DNA of 64,000 bases from Rhynchosporium graminicola (Eukaryota; Ascomycota; Leotiomycetes; Helotiales; Ploettnerulaceae). Positions within the stretch are counted from its first letter, which is position 1, and every line of letters starts with the position of its first letter. A model generated the notes under the pieces. It did no database searches, was not told the DNA's origin, and saw only the letters and a program-made list of their open reading frames with translations. Below, piece by piece: positions 1 to 10,755 of the stretch. The DNA lies in contig FJUW01000012.1 of NCBI GenBank assembly GCA_900074885.1, forward strand, positions 744,001 through 808,000, read 5' to 3'. Both the position numbers and the translations under genes were made by a program.

Positions 1-951
1 CTTATGAATCAATGCAAACTCAATGTTCAGATCGTCCGCAATTGCAGTGGCCCTTTTGGCTCCGCCAGCATCTGGACTGACGATAACGGCATCCTTGAAG
101 TTCGGAATTTTGGTCTGAATATACCTCTTGAGCAATGACTTCCCGTACAGGTTGTCAACTGGAATGTCGAAGAAGCCTTGGTACTGAGGGTCATGCAAAT
201 CCATAGTGATGATATGATCCGCCCCGGCACAGGTCAATAGATCTGCTACCAAGGTTCCGGCCTGCGCGACCCACTGCTTGTATCCTGGCTTTGGCTGGAA
301 TATGTGTTTAGCATCCTTTACCATGGCCTGGTTCTCGTAGTCATGGGTTGTAAATGCTGGAGCTGTAGAGCCTGAGTTGCCCCGACCACGGCCATTCATG
401 GAGATAAGCGACTCATTGGTATCCGATCTCCTTGGGGGTGTGATACCATTTGTATAGGAGAGACCATTCTGCTGCTCAATTGAGGCTTTTCCCAGTTTCT
501 TCTGCAGTCCTTCCATCCCATTTCCGTTTGTAAGGCCTTGCGATTGTGGTCCAGCACCAGGTGTGGGTGGACGGCTCTCAAAAGTGAAGTCCCCTTGCCT
601 GAGTCCAGTGGGTGCTTTTGACAGGGGTGCTCCAATCTTGTTGTATGGAATATCTGGTTGTCGAGAATAAGGGAACAATGGCAAGATGGCTGTGACTTGT
701 TTGGCAGATCCTGTCTTGCATGCAGATATCATGATACAAAGTTCAATAAAGTGATCATTGACATTACCTCCTCCAGATTGAATGATGTAGACATCCTTTC
801 CTCGAACGGAGTCTTCAATCTCCAAGCGGCTCTCTCCGACCGAGAATTTCTTTAGAATACGATTGCAGGGCGGAACGCCCAGAATGTTGGAGATTGTATT
901 GACGAGGTGAGGGTGGGAATTTCCCCCAAGGACGACAATATTGCGGACCAT
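1..951 (-). CDS. Ribose-phosphate pyrophosphokinase (PRPP synthetase), Prs5-like, 3' part cut by window edge
   Basis: This enzyme makes PRPP from ribose-5-phosphate and ATP for nucleotide, His and Trp synthesis. The ATG is at 951, and 317 codons are open without an intron down to base 1, where the gene runs off the window. The N-terminal half reads as a PRPP synthetase: VGESRLEIEDSVRG near residues 41-54, FPYSRQ at 93-98, the cation-binding stretch ITMDLHDPQYQGFFDIPVDN near 250-270, then VSPDAGGAKR. Between FPYSRQ and AGTLVADLL the family normally has about 15 residues; here there are about 130, low in complexity and rich in Gly, Asn, Pro and Thr. Yeast Prs5 carries a non-homologous insert at a comparable place, so a Prs5-type regulatory subunit is my best assignment; Prs1-type is possible. 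The rest of the gene is needed to decide. Confidence 0.9.
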   Translation of the reverse strand, partial: MVRNIVVLGGNSHPHLVNTISNILGVPPCNRILKKFSVGESRLEIEDSVRGKDVYIIQSGGGNVNDHFIELCIMISACKTGSAKQVTAILPLFPYSRQPDIPYNKIGAPLSKAPTGLRQGDFTFESRPPTPGAGPQSQGLTNGNGMEGLQKKLGKASIEQQNGLSYTNGITPPRRSDTNESLISMNGRGRGNSGSTAPAFTTHDYENQAMVKDAKHIFQPKPGYKQWVAQAGTLVADLLTCAGADHIITMDLHDPQYQGFFDIPVDNLYGKSLLKRYIQTKIPNFKDAVIVSPDAGGAKRATAIADDLNIEFALIHK

Positions 952-1874
952 GATGAGCTTGGAGGATCGAAATCCTACTGGCTATGCTCGAAAGTCGAAG
1001 ATCGGTAAGGCCAACGTCGCTCGGTGGAATGCGGGATTTTGAAGGTGCCCGGGCTTTGACGACCGCTGCAAACCCGATGTCGTGATTGATGAATTGATGA
1101 ATTGAACGGCTAAAGAAGCAATAGGCGGGAAGAGATAGAACAGGATAGTGCTACGATAAGAGGAGCTGGCGGCAACGAGGTTGATATGTGTGATCCATCT
1201 GATGTTGGAGTAGAGAGTGTATGACTGAGGAGCAAAGATGTCTCCGTGAGTTCGGATGAAGATTTGCTCAAAGAAAAGTTCGCAAGTCGGAGAGCTCAAG
1301 CTTACCGCTAACTCGAAAGCAGTTAGTAGCTAGCGGGGTTAGATGCAGCAAATCTCGAGCTACTGTCGCTTCTGCATTGCATGTGAATTTGTTGTTCATG
1401 TCGTCATAGTGATGTATCACGATAGGAGAAAAGAGGATTTGTATTCAAACGTACATTGAACACAAGTACTTTGAAAATGTTTATCAGAATGTGTTTCATG
1501 AGACTTTTTATCTTGAAGCTAGACATGCAGGGTCGGATACTGTTTCTTTTGCCTCTCCTCCCCTGTAGTTCGCTTAAATTCCGACGACAAGGCTGAATCG
1601 GCAGAAAACAATTGTAGACCACTTGTGCAGCCGCGTGCTGTTCATCTGCTTTTGATGGGGATTACCCGGAACAGGAACAGAAATTCAAGGCACTTCTAAC
1701 CCCAAATCAGACACTTGGCAGGAACCACTGGTCAGTGTCGTATGCGCTTTATCATATTGACTATAGGGTGTCTTAACTTCTCCGAAACCCACCAGTAAGA
1801 ATCGTATCAAAAGCCATTAATGCGCCTTTGCTGACCTCATGCGAAGAACCAGTCTTTGAAGCCATTGATCGACA
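952..1874. promoter_or_regulatory. Divergent promoter region, PRPP synthetase / RPC17
   Basis: This 923-bp gap lies between divergently transcribed genes and holds both promoters and 5' leaders. A GTAAGC donor-like motif on the minus strand near 1300-1308 could mark a leader intron of the PRPP synthetase transcript, but I cannot pair it confidently. No other gene is seen. Confidence 0.5.
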
Positions 1875-2424
1875 ATGAAGATCATAGAAGCTCAATCAGC
1901 TACGCTCACCAATTATGAGGTCTATACGCACTTGACGGAGCAAAGAAAAAGATATGCCAAGAAAGATACCAAAGGCAGGCGACCAGGGAATCTCGAGACC
2001 GTTGTGAAAGAGGCAAGTACCTACCCCGCACCACCTTCATGCAGCACAGCCCTACCATACTAACAAGGATCCCTCACAGCTCCTTGAGTACTTCCACGAA
2101 GCTCCCTCGCCCCTCGCATCCAAGCCCTTTCCTTATTCCGAGCGAACGATCAGTGTACTCCTCGAGCGACTCCGTCCTTTCAACTTCACCAAAGCTGAAG
2201 TTCTCATGATCATGAATCTGAGACCGACCAAGCTCGAAAGTCTGAATACCATAGTGGAGGAGATGGACGATAGGTATACGGAAGATCAGCAGTCGGAGAT
2301 TGTGGAGATTATTAGGGGGGTGTTAGGGACGGCGGATGGGAACGTGGAGAGGCAGGCGATGGTTGATCAGGCAGAGGTGCTGAAGGGACAGCAACCCGAG
2401 ATGAAGATGGAAGTGGATGGATAG
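1875..2424 (+). CDS. RPC17: DNA-directed RNA polymerase III subunit Rpc17 (RPC9/CGRP family)
   Basis: This is a subunit of the Pol III stalk, paired with Rpc25, needed for initiation at tRNA and 5S genes. Exons are 1875-2012 and 2080-2424, giving 160 residues, close to yeast Rpc17 (about 161). The N-terminus MKIIEAQSATLTNYEVYTHL and the C-terminal helical HRDC-like part (LRPFNFTKAEVLMIMNLRP) match the Rpb4/RPC9 family. The intron 2013-2079 begins GCAAGT rather than GT. The frame demands this: a junction after GAG at 2012 gives VVKE-LLEYF, whereas the GT four bases later leads to a stop in exon 2. The branch site TACTAAC lies about 15 bases before the CACAG acceptor. The ATG has A at -3. Confidence 0.87.
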
Positions 2425-3949
2425 AGAGCCGGGAATTGGTATGGTCTCTAGGTGTTTGGGATGGGCATTTGAAGGCGTTTTCGATGGAAGCATACATGGT
2501 CACCAGCTTCAGAGTCACTTGATTTTTAATGCTCCTTGCGTTGCCTCGCAGTTCAAGACAGATGCCATATCTCTTATCTCACAGTTTGCCGACTGCCGGA
2601 GCTGCAAGTGCTTCACCGCGTAGCATGTTAATAGATACAAGAGTTCATTGAAGTTCTACAAAATCACCACGTACTTTGTATTGCTTTCAAGACTTGCATG
2701 CTGCACTGCGCCTTGTTTCTCAATTGCAGAATGCAACTGCTTTCATATTTGGTTATATCGAGACTCCGCTGAGTAGGTAAAAGAGGAATCCATCGATTGA
2801 CAGACTTCTATTCCTTCAATAACAGCTCTACCTTCCAATAACGGTTCTTCCAAAAGAGGCAAAAGCCATACTTTCAAAACACACAGAATGTTGTTAGAAG
2901 CTACGTATGACTGATGTGTACCCGGTGCTCATGCATAATCTGCCATCCTCAAAGAAGAGAGTATCTTCTTCCCCCAAGGTTTTGACGGAAAGCCTTTCTA
3001 GAGTGACAGAAATTTCCATGCATGTACCCATGCTGATCAAGGACATCTACTATCCATTTTCTACATTCAATCACTTTCTCCATTCGCTCTAGAACTCCTA
3101 AAACCGACAAAACCACAGCCCTAACTATCCAAAAAGATGTCACTTCCCGAAAGTCAATGATCTTATGTCCACCGCCTACCCTTTCCAGAAGCTTCTGAGT
3201 CGGAAGCTTAAGTGGCTGCTTAAGTCATATGCGATAGTTTGTAGTGATTCGTTTCAGCCTCCTTTATTCCTGTGGGTATTGTGACAATCAGAGTGGGTAC
3301 CTACTTCTTGAAATCATACCTATGCTCATCTTCTCCTAAATTAATCTGTGGCGATGCAGTGGTTCCCCGTTGCCCTACTCTCTCATCAACCTTTGATATA
3401 GAAAATCGGCTCTTGAAGTCATCTAATTATAAATTTATTTCGAGCAGGCCTGCCACCTTAAAGTCAAGGAGAATTCCATCGATACCCACTTCCTAAGTAT
3501 ATCTTAAATGTCATGGCTTTGAAGCATCCTCAAAATCAAGCCTTATATCAGCATACGCAAAGATACTGATTCCAAAATTTCACTTTCCCAATGATACTCT
3601 GAAAACTATGCGCCAATATAAAGTTGCGTCGCTGCCTTCTTTCTTCTCTGTACTCTTTGAACTTTCATACTCCGTCGCTAACGCTTTTCTCAACTTTCGC
3701 ATAGACGCTGACTACATTAGACGAATCCCTTTGAGATTGCAAAAGAACCGATATGTACGGCCTCTTCTGAGTCTACTTCTCTTGACATACTGTAAATTAC
3801 AGAAAAAGAAAAGCACGACCACGATCTTTCTGTCAGCAGAATCACGGGACCTCCCTCGCACCTGCCTCGCTTCACCAAAATCAACAAAACAAAACAAAAG
3901 AAACCCTCGCATCGCATCGCACCTTCCAAAAGCGTTCGAGAAAAACACC
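2425..3949. other. Gene-free stretch
   Basis: This AT-rich interval contains the 3' end of RPC17 and the 3' flank of the tRNA gene. Open frames are short and have no recognisable protein features. The long plus-strand frame at 3608-3958 looks like chance: it is low-complexity, Lys/Ser-rich and ends in the tRNA terminator. Confidence 0.5.
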
Positions 3950-3955
3950 AAAAAA
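3950..3955 (-). terminator. Pol III T-run terminator of the tRNA gene
   Basis: On the minus strand a run of six T residues follows the tRNA 3' end by 17 bases, the usual RNA polymerase III stop. Confidence 0.75.
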
Positions 3956-3972
3956 TAAGAAGATTTTGGGAG

Positions 3973-4132
3973 TGGCCAAGGAAGGAATCGAACCTCCATC
4001 CTCACATAATCCTACACCCAAACGCCGAAGCAATAAGAATACAGTAAACGATACAAGATCCGATGACACGCACGCGCGCTCGCAATCCAGAACATTATGG
4101 ATGTGAGATGCTGACCATTGCACTACTCGGCC
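3973..4132 (-). tRNA. Intron-containing tRNA, anticodon CAU (Met) or CCA (Trp) depending on register
   Basis: A full cloverleaf can be drawn on the minus strand. The acceptor stem is GGCCGAG with CTTGGCC plus discriminator A. U8 and A9 are present, the D arm is GTGC-AATGGTCA-GCAT, and the T arm is GGAGG-TTCGATT-CCTTC. The gene spans 160 bp, about 87 more than a mature tRNA, so it has a long intron in the anticodon loop. The anticodon stem can be seven pairs (CTCACAT/ATGTGAG). The register with standard position 26 and a 4-nt variable loop gives loop UCCAUAA, that is anticodon CAU with an unusual C33. Shifting one base gives U33 and CCA (Trp), a family that usually carries an intron, but then base 26 is missing and the variable loop has three bases. 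The ATCCA of the loop can pair with TGGAT in the intron. A T-run terminator follows. Confidence 0.8.
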
Positions 4133-6083
4133 ATTGTTTTTTTCTTTGGTTTTTGATATTCGAGAGAGGCTTATTTAGGGTTATTCGAAGGTGAGTTTGG
4201 GGCTGGGAGTGTGGGTTTAGCAGTTTGGAAAGGGCTTTGTTGGGATGGGTGGGTGACGAGAAGGGGCGTGAAGGTGAGGTTTAGAAGGGAGGGAAAGTTC
4301 TGGTGGGAGATTTGGCGAGATATTTCGATGTCTACGTCTGTGTGTAAAGTGTCCTGAACTTATATAGTCGATGTAAAGCCTGATAATCAGAAACAGGTAC
4401 TGCATTTCGTAGCAAGAAGGCGAAAGAGACTGACGTGTTTTTGTTAACTCTGAGTGTTCTTTAATACTTTCATTGACAGTAAGCAGCATGTAATTTAAGA
4501 GAACCAAAGAAATTTATCGTGACGGGGAATTTCCTCCCTCTAGTTGTGCTCTTTGATATTCCATGGTCATCTGATACTTGCTTGCTTCATAAGCTTGCCA
4601 GAACCAGGCTATCATCATGTGAAAATCTTCAACCATGTTCGACTTCAGTCTCCTTCAATTCAGAATTATGAGTGATATGGGTTATCAAATCAGCTTATCA
4701 CCTCTACTGATAGGTCGAGCGATACTGGAATGGAAAGACTCTATATAACAGGGAATGGATCAACAAGGTCTCGACTCGCCAAATAATATCGATTTATTTG
4801 CAGACTTATCAGGGTATGGGACCCAAAACGGACTTTTTCCCCAGTCAATCAAGTTGCAGTCAATTGTAAAGTGTACTAGCTTCTAGATTTATAAACTTCA
4901 ATTATGAATTCACAGCTCTTAAGTTACAGTATACTGACTTGACAAGATTTGCTGTGTTAGATCCCCCCCTGGACCGACAAAGCAGGATCTCGGATCCTAG
5001 CTTTAGATCTTCTTCCATCATTTATATTTTGAGGCCTTAAATCTGAATCATATCTCTATGAGGCTCTAGCCATGCAGTGAAGTGTGTCTTCCTGAATTAA
5101 AATATTGGTTTGGAATTCAAGGATCTCCTTCCAAATGAGCCACGAAGGTAGCATCTCCTTTCTCCTCTTTCCAAATCTCATCCATTAGCAGATATTCATT
5201 GTTTCATTACCCTCATGCTAGCCAATGTCAAGATATTTACTTCGTCCTTCGGTTACCTCAGCGAGCTACTAATAAGCAAATGACGCTATTCTCAGCCACA
5301 GACAAGTTTTGCGGAGGCCATTTGAAGTTTCCAAGCTTAAGCAACTTCCTTTATGTCAGATGTAGTAGTTGGCTAGTGGTCTAAATCCGCTTTCACAGTC
5401 TATTCGTTGTCACCCCGGTTGCATGTAGGGATCTGACTATGGACTCCTTCATACTAGAGTTGAGTGTTTGCATACTGGATCTGAAAATTTGTTTATATTC
5501 TATTGAATTCTTTGCTGTTTTAAAATGGAGTTACACCTTAAAGTTGTGTTGCGCGAGCCTCGGCCAGCACCCATGAAGCAGATTTCGGATGCTCTCGTAA
5601 ATCGTTTCCCTAAGTCATGCAGGGGACACTCTTTCTATGACAAGACTGCGTGAAAGGACCAGATATTGCAACGTCTACAAGATGTGGCCTGCAAAGTTCT
5701 CAACCAACCAATCTGCTCCTGCAAGGTCTCTCAAGCCTTTATGTTGAAGCTAGATTAGCTAAAACCTTCTCCTTAAACTTCACAATCACAGCTCGAAGGG
5801 AAATGAGTAGCTGTACATGTACACCAATCGTAAAATGTGAGAGAAACTCAAGTCATCACAAGCACGGAGGTAAGGTATAAGGTATGCGACTTCTGAGTCT
5901 ATGAGTACTATAATTTTATTTTGATGCAAGACAGAATAGCGCCACAGACAAAGCCTCCTAATGAAATGTACCCTATCATGATTATCAACCGAAACGCCAT
6001 ATGGACATCCAACACGCCGACATCCTAAGAGCAAAGTAAAAGAAGCATTATGATACAAAAAAGGAAAGTCGAGACGACGACAA
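4133..6083. other. Gene-free stretch between tRNA and NOP58
   Basis: This is nearly 2 kb of AT-rich sequence with only short frames. It holds the tRNA upstream flank and the NOP58 3' region. I see no RNA gene, transposon ends or protein relics in it. Confidence 0.5.
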
Positions 6084-8175
6084 TCAGTTCTTGCTCTTCT
6101 TCTTCTTCTTCTTTTCCGACTTCTCGACCTCAACATCCTCGGCTTTCCGCTTCTTACTGCTGACAGGCGAACTCTCCTTTCCATTCTCCTTGACGGATGT
6201 GGTAGTCTCAACAACGGTCACAGCAATCTTGCCCTTGGCAACCTTCTTCTTGTACTTCTTCAAGCTGAGACCGGCGGCTTCAGCAAGTTTGATATCTGGG
6301 TCCTCGACTTCCTGTGTGGCAGCTGGGGTAATGATCTCCTTGGCTTCCTTCTTGGATTTCTTCTCTGCCTTCTTCTTGAGCTTCTCCTCGGCAAGTGCCA
6401 ATTTGCGAGCATGACGCTCCTTCTTGCGGGCTTTCTTCGCTTCAATGGTGTTACCAACGATGGACGATTGCCAGTTGTCAGCTGGGGCATCAGAGTCATC
6501 TGATCCCTCGTCGGAGTCGTCCTTGGTTGTCTGCGCTACAGGTTTTGCCTTGGTACCATTCAAGTCTGGGGCTGGGAGAGCAAGACCGGCGTCGACATCT
6601 GCCATTTCCGCATCCGAATCCGGCTCAGCGACAACTTCTATCATAGGCTTTTTCTCCTTCTTATCTTTCTTGTCCCTCTTCTCCTTCTTCTCCTTCTTCG
6701 ACTTCTTCTCGACAGGAGCAGCAGCGGCAGGCTCATCGCCAGCAAGTCCGTCAGCATCGGCGTTGTACTTTTGTGCCTCCTTGACTTCCCACTTCCCTGG
6801 GGTAACAGCAGTTCCATTTGGGTTGACAGCAACGCCTCTTGGGAGCAATGGCTTTCCTTCAAGTGTCCGTAGGTGACGCTCGATCTTCATTCTTGACAAG
6901 ACGCCGAGTGCAGACCTCTCCTCATCATCAACGTCATCACCCTTTCCTTCGCCTTGAGCACTCCAGTCGGAGAGAGCATCGACACGAAGACCAATTGCGG
7001 CCTTAGCTGCCAGCATACGTGCGATCTTACCCTTGTTCTTTCCGGTGGCTTGGCCAACGAGAGATGCATGGTAAATGAGACCGTACTTTGGTGTGTCGTG
7101 CTTAGTCTTCAAAGCTCTGAACAGGGCCTTCTCAGCACCGAGAATTTGAATGGTACTGGCAGGGCTCTTGGCGAGGTTCATGAGAGATCCAGAGTGTGCG
7201 ATAAGTCTAGCTCCAACCAATTCTCCAACCATCTCCGTCAAATTTGGTGCAATTGCTGCCATTCGAGCGGTCAGGTATAGCGACAGTTGTTGACGGTATT
7301 CTGTGAAGCCAACAACTTGCTCGGCAAGAAGTTGAATATTGTCCAAATCTTCCTTAGTGATCTCGGTACCCATACTAACCTCGGCGGCAGCTTTAATAGC
7401 TGTCTCAATCTCCTCCGGGAGAATATCAGATAAATCGGTGGCTGATGTGTTTGTGCGCATGCCGACTTTGATAATGATACGAGCGTAGGCTAAATTGTCG
7501 TTCACAATCTTGCCCATTTCGGGGAAATGCCATCCATACCATTCCTTGACTCGCATAGCGTAGGTGTTCAGCTCCTTGTCCAGATCGTCCAACAGTGCGA
7601 TTGCTTGCACAATCATAGTATCGACCTTATCTGGCGAGAACTTAAGCTTGTGACGGGACAACGAATGCGAAAGACCGAGTGCCATTGTAGAGATGGCTTC
7701 TTGCGCCAAACCCGGGATAAGAGAAGGTAAATGGTCGCGGATCGCACGGTAAATGTCATTGGTAGTGGAGTCGGAGATAGGTGTGAGGGTGAGACCGGGC
7801 AGCTTGTTGATAGCCTGTCCTAATTTGGGGTCTGCGACAGCCAGAGAAGCTTTCTTTTCGTCCTTGAGGGAGTCCAGGAGCTGTGCCAGGAGAGGAGAAA
7901 CTTTTCCTTCGGTGATTGCTGCGACTTCCTCAAGAGCAGTTGCGGCGCTGTCAAACTTTTCGAACTTCTTCAACTTCAATCTACATATGGAAACCAATTA
8001 GCATTCTGCGTCGACTGGCAATCCGAATTTTCTGGGTCAATTGAACTCACAGCTCATTGAGGCCTGCAGCCGTCTCGACGACAGTGCTAAAGTCATCTTT
8101 CTTCAGAATATGCTTGTCGCGAGCCTTGAAAAGGGCGAATCCTGCAGATGTCTCGCTCAGAACGAATAAACCCAT
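6084..8175 (-). CDS. NOP58: Nucleolar protein Nop58, box C/D snoRNP core
   Basis: This is a core protein of box C/D snoRNPs, acting with Nop56, Snu13 and fibrillarin in 2'-O-methylation and processing of pre-rRNA in the nucleolus. Exons are 8051-8175 and 6084-7980, with an intron of 70 bp (GTGAGT...TGTAG), giving 673 residues. The order is an N-terminal NOP5 domain starting [17 protein letters not shown], a coiled-coil/NOSIC region, then the Nop domain with [20 protein letters not shown] and [20 protein letters not shown] at about residues 320-370. Last comes a tail of over 200 residues rich in Lys and Glu, ending [12 protein letters not shown] tails are typical of Nop56/Nop58; this one is long. 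The ATG at 8175 is fixed by the conserved N-terminus. The gene is divergent from VMA6. Confidence 0.95.
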
Positions 8176-8448
8176 TTCGATAGGATGCTATTCGGAGCTG
8201 TAATGTTGGCGGGGAAAAGTGCTTGAAAATATGAACCTATACCTATGCAGCCGAACTTGAAAAAATAGTTCTGGATAATTTTGGGGTGCCCGGCTACTAA
8301 CCCGAGTCAGCTTAGACCAGTTACTGCGCGAGTCACATGACTCCTGATAGCTTCATCAGCACTCCACGAGCATGTCACCTTGAGGGAACAGCTCGCTATC
8401 TGTTCAACGCCGTTAAAACTCACTCGAATCCTCGAATCACTCACGAAA
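8176..8448. promoter_or_regulatory. Short divergent promoter, NOP58 / VMA6
   Basis: Only 273 bp separate the two start codons, so both promoters and leaders must overlap here. No TATA box is obvious in either direction. Confidence 0.55.
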
Positions 8449-9592
8449 ATGGAAGGCCTCTTCTTCAATGTCAATAATGGATACATTGAGGGTATTGTGC
8501 GGGGATATCGCAATGGGCTTCTGACTGGACAAAACTACAACAACCTGATCCAATGCGAGACTATTGATGATCTCAAGCTCCAGCTTGGTCCAGCGTACGG
8601 CGACTTTTTGGCCTCACTTCCTCCAAATCCTTCGACATCGACTCTCGCAGCAAAGACGACAGACAAATTGATTTCCGAGTTTCGATATGTACGGGCAAAT
8701 GCAGTTGGATCCCTTGCAAAGTTCATGGACTACTTGACTTATGGCTACATGATCGATAACGTTGCTCTTCTGATTACCGGAACTCTCCACGAAAGAGATA
8801 CTCGGGAGTTACTGGAGCGATGCCATCCTTTGGGCTGGTTCGAGACGATGCCTGTTCTCTGTGTAGCGACCAACATCGAAGAACTTTACAACAGCGTCTT
8901 GATCGAGACTCCGCTTGCGCCTTACTTCAAGGGAAGCTTGAGCCATCAGGATTTGGACGAGCTGAATATTGAAATTGTCAGGAATACGCTATACAAGAAC
9001 TACTTGGAGGACTTCCATAACTTCGTCAACACCGATTCGGAAATGGCAGGAACACCTACAGCTGAAGTAATGACAGAAATCCTGGATTTCGAGGCGGACC
9101 GACGAGCTATCAACATTACATTGAACTCGTTTGGAACGGAACTTTCTAAGGCTGAGCGCAAAAAGCTGTACCCCTCATTTGGTCGTTTATACCCAGAAGG
9201 TTCTTTCATGCTTTCCAGAGCAGATGATATCGAGGGTGTGAGATTAGCCGTTGATGGTGTTGGTGATTACAAGGGTTACTTTGAGGCCACTGGATTGGGA
9301 CAGGCTAGCACTGGAGCTGGTAACATGAGCGGTGGCGTTGGTGGTGATGGCAAGAGCTTGGAGGATATGTTCTACCAGAAGGAGATGGAAATTTCGAAGA
9401 GTGCTTTCACAAGACAGTTCACATTCGCGATTGTTTACGCTTGGGTTAAGTTGAGGGAACAGGTACGTTTGAAGCATTGGTGTCGGATCTTTGACTAATG
9501 CTTAATAGGAAATTCGGAACATCACATGGATCGCAGAGTGCATAGCTCAGAACCAGAAGGAAAGGATTGGCAATTACATCAGTGTATTCTAG
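8449..9592 (+). CDS. VMA6: V-type H+-ATPase subunit d (Vma6)
   Basis: This subunit of the vacuolar ATPase V0 sector sits at the cytoplasmic mouth of the c-ring and couples it to the central stalk. Exons are 8449-9462 and 9509-9592, with a 46-bp intron (GTACGT...TTAATAG, branch CTAAT), giving 365 residues, the usual length. The start MEGLFFNVNNGYIEGIVRGY is the conserved N-terminus, so I reject the in-frame upstream ATG at 8380. Other family stretches are FMDYLTYGYMIDNVALLITG, GWFETMPVLC and the C-terminal KLREQ-EIRNITWIAECIAQ, which is made whole only by splicing. Confidence 0.96.
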
Positions 9593-9763
9593 ATTATGAC
9601 GTTTTGATACTCTCTTTGCTCAACTCTGGCTCATTGCTAGGGTCTGTAGGTTTTATTGTGGCGAGTACGGCGCTGGGAGATCATGGTAATGCATTACAAA
9701 TTGCTTCGTACAATTCATAGCCTCTATCATACAAATTACCCGTGGTATATATGATACAGAAGT

Positions 9764-10755
9764 TTACAAACTGATCTCGCCCTGCCATGTTCCATCACTC
9801 AACCCTAATGTGTTGACCAAATGCTGCCATCTCTCTCCTCCACGCTCCTTTGTCCTCAAATACCTTAACAGCTTCTGCCTCTTGTGAACCAAAAGTCTGA
9901 GATTTCTTTTATTGACCTTATCCTTCTGACCACCCTTCATCTCCAACTGATTGGCCAAAACCCGGATCTTAGCCGTCAGAATAGCGATTTGAACCTCCGA
10001 GCTACCAGTATCTGGTCCTGCCCTGGGCGTCTTCTCCGGTAGTGGCTTATCTCCAAGTATCGCAGGATTTGGCGTTGCTCTAGGCTTCAAGGTCTTCTCG
10101 GTGTTATGTCGTCCAAAGTACTCAACGCATCGTACAATATTCGCCCGCGTCTTCTCCTTTTGACTCGAATTGGCCAGACTGAGAATCCTAGCCATTGCAG
10201 CAACGGCTTTGGCATGACCTTCTAAATGCTCCTTCTTCTGCTCGGCTTCAATGACTGGATCCGCAAAGTCTCTGATCTTAGCAACCACCGGCTCAGTTAA
10301 AGCCAGTGAATGCTTGATGGATGCATCGACTTCGGACGGTCTGAGGAAGTGGTTGAGGAGGACGTCGTCAGCGCTTTTTATCGAGACTCCTTTGACTGGC
10401 ATTGTGGAATTGGAGGACCCTCCGACATGGTCGAATGATTCTAGGAATGGTGTTGTAATGCCTCGTACAGGATCCCCCAACGCGGCCTTCCTTTGCTCCT
10501 GAAGTTCCGCCTGCCGTGATAGGTTTGAGTCTCTCCTTTGCTTTGCTTGGGCTAGAGCGTATGGATCCTTATGCTTCCTTCTCTGCGCCATCGTAACAAA
10601 GCTGGCGGTAGATCTTATAGGGAGTGTAGCATTCGAAGGCGCTGGTCGGAAACATACTGTGCACTTGAATTAATTTTCTTCGGAGTAATTGAGTGCGGTA
10701 AAGGCTTACAGCTCGCAACGCCGAGGCGCGAAGGGGCAGGTATTCGAGGAGGCAT
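9764..10755 (-). CDS. MRPS28: Mitochondrial small-subunit ribosomal protein uS15m (MRPS28/S15 family)
   Basis: This is a component of the mitochondrial ribosome small subunit. Exons are 10710-10755 and 9764-10656, with a 53-bp intron (GTAAGC...GCACAG), giving 312 residues. The first 37 residues come from exon 1 plus the start of exon 2; they are rich in Arg, Pro, Ser and Ala with no acidic residue, as expected of a matrix-targeting presequence. The S15 domain lies at about residues 228-302 (GSSEVQIAILTAKI, then NKRNLRLLVHKRQKLLRYL). The long N-terminal extension before S15 is common in fungal mitoribosomal S15. An internal in-frame Met (MAQRRKHKD, codon at 10591) lacks a presequence, so I prefer the upstream start. 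The gene is convergent with VMA6, with 171 bp between stops. Confidence 0.92.

Noticed and set aside
3608..3958. 116-codon plus-strand frame next to the tRNA
   Set aside because: Low-complexity, non-conserved look; it overlaps the Pol III terminator flank and the opposite-strand tRNA 3' region.
6091..6876. Long plus-strand frames opposite NOP58
   Set aside because: They are Phe/Ser/Leu-rich reverse images of the Lys/Glu-rich Nop58 tail, with no independent features.
8380..8448. In-frame ATG upstream of VMA6 adding 23 residues
   Set aside because: The conserved family N-terminus starts at the ATG at 8449, and the extra residues show no conservation pattern.
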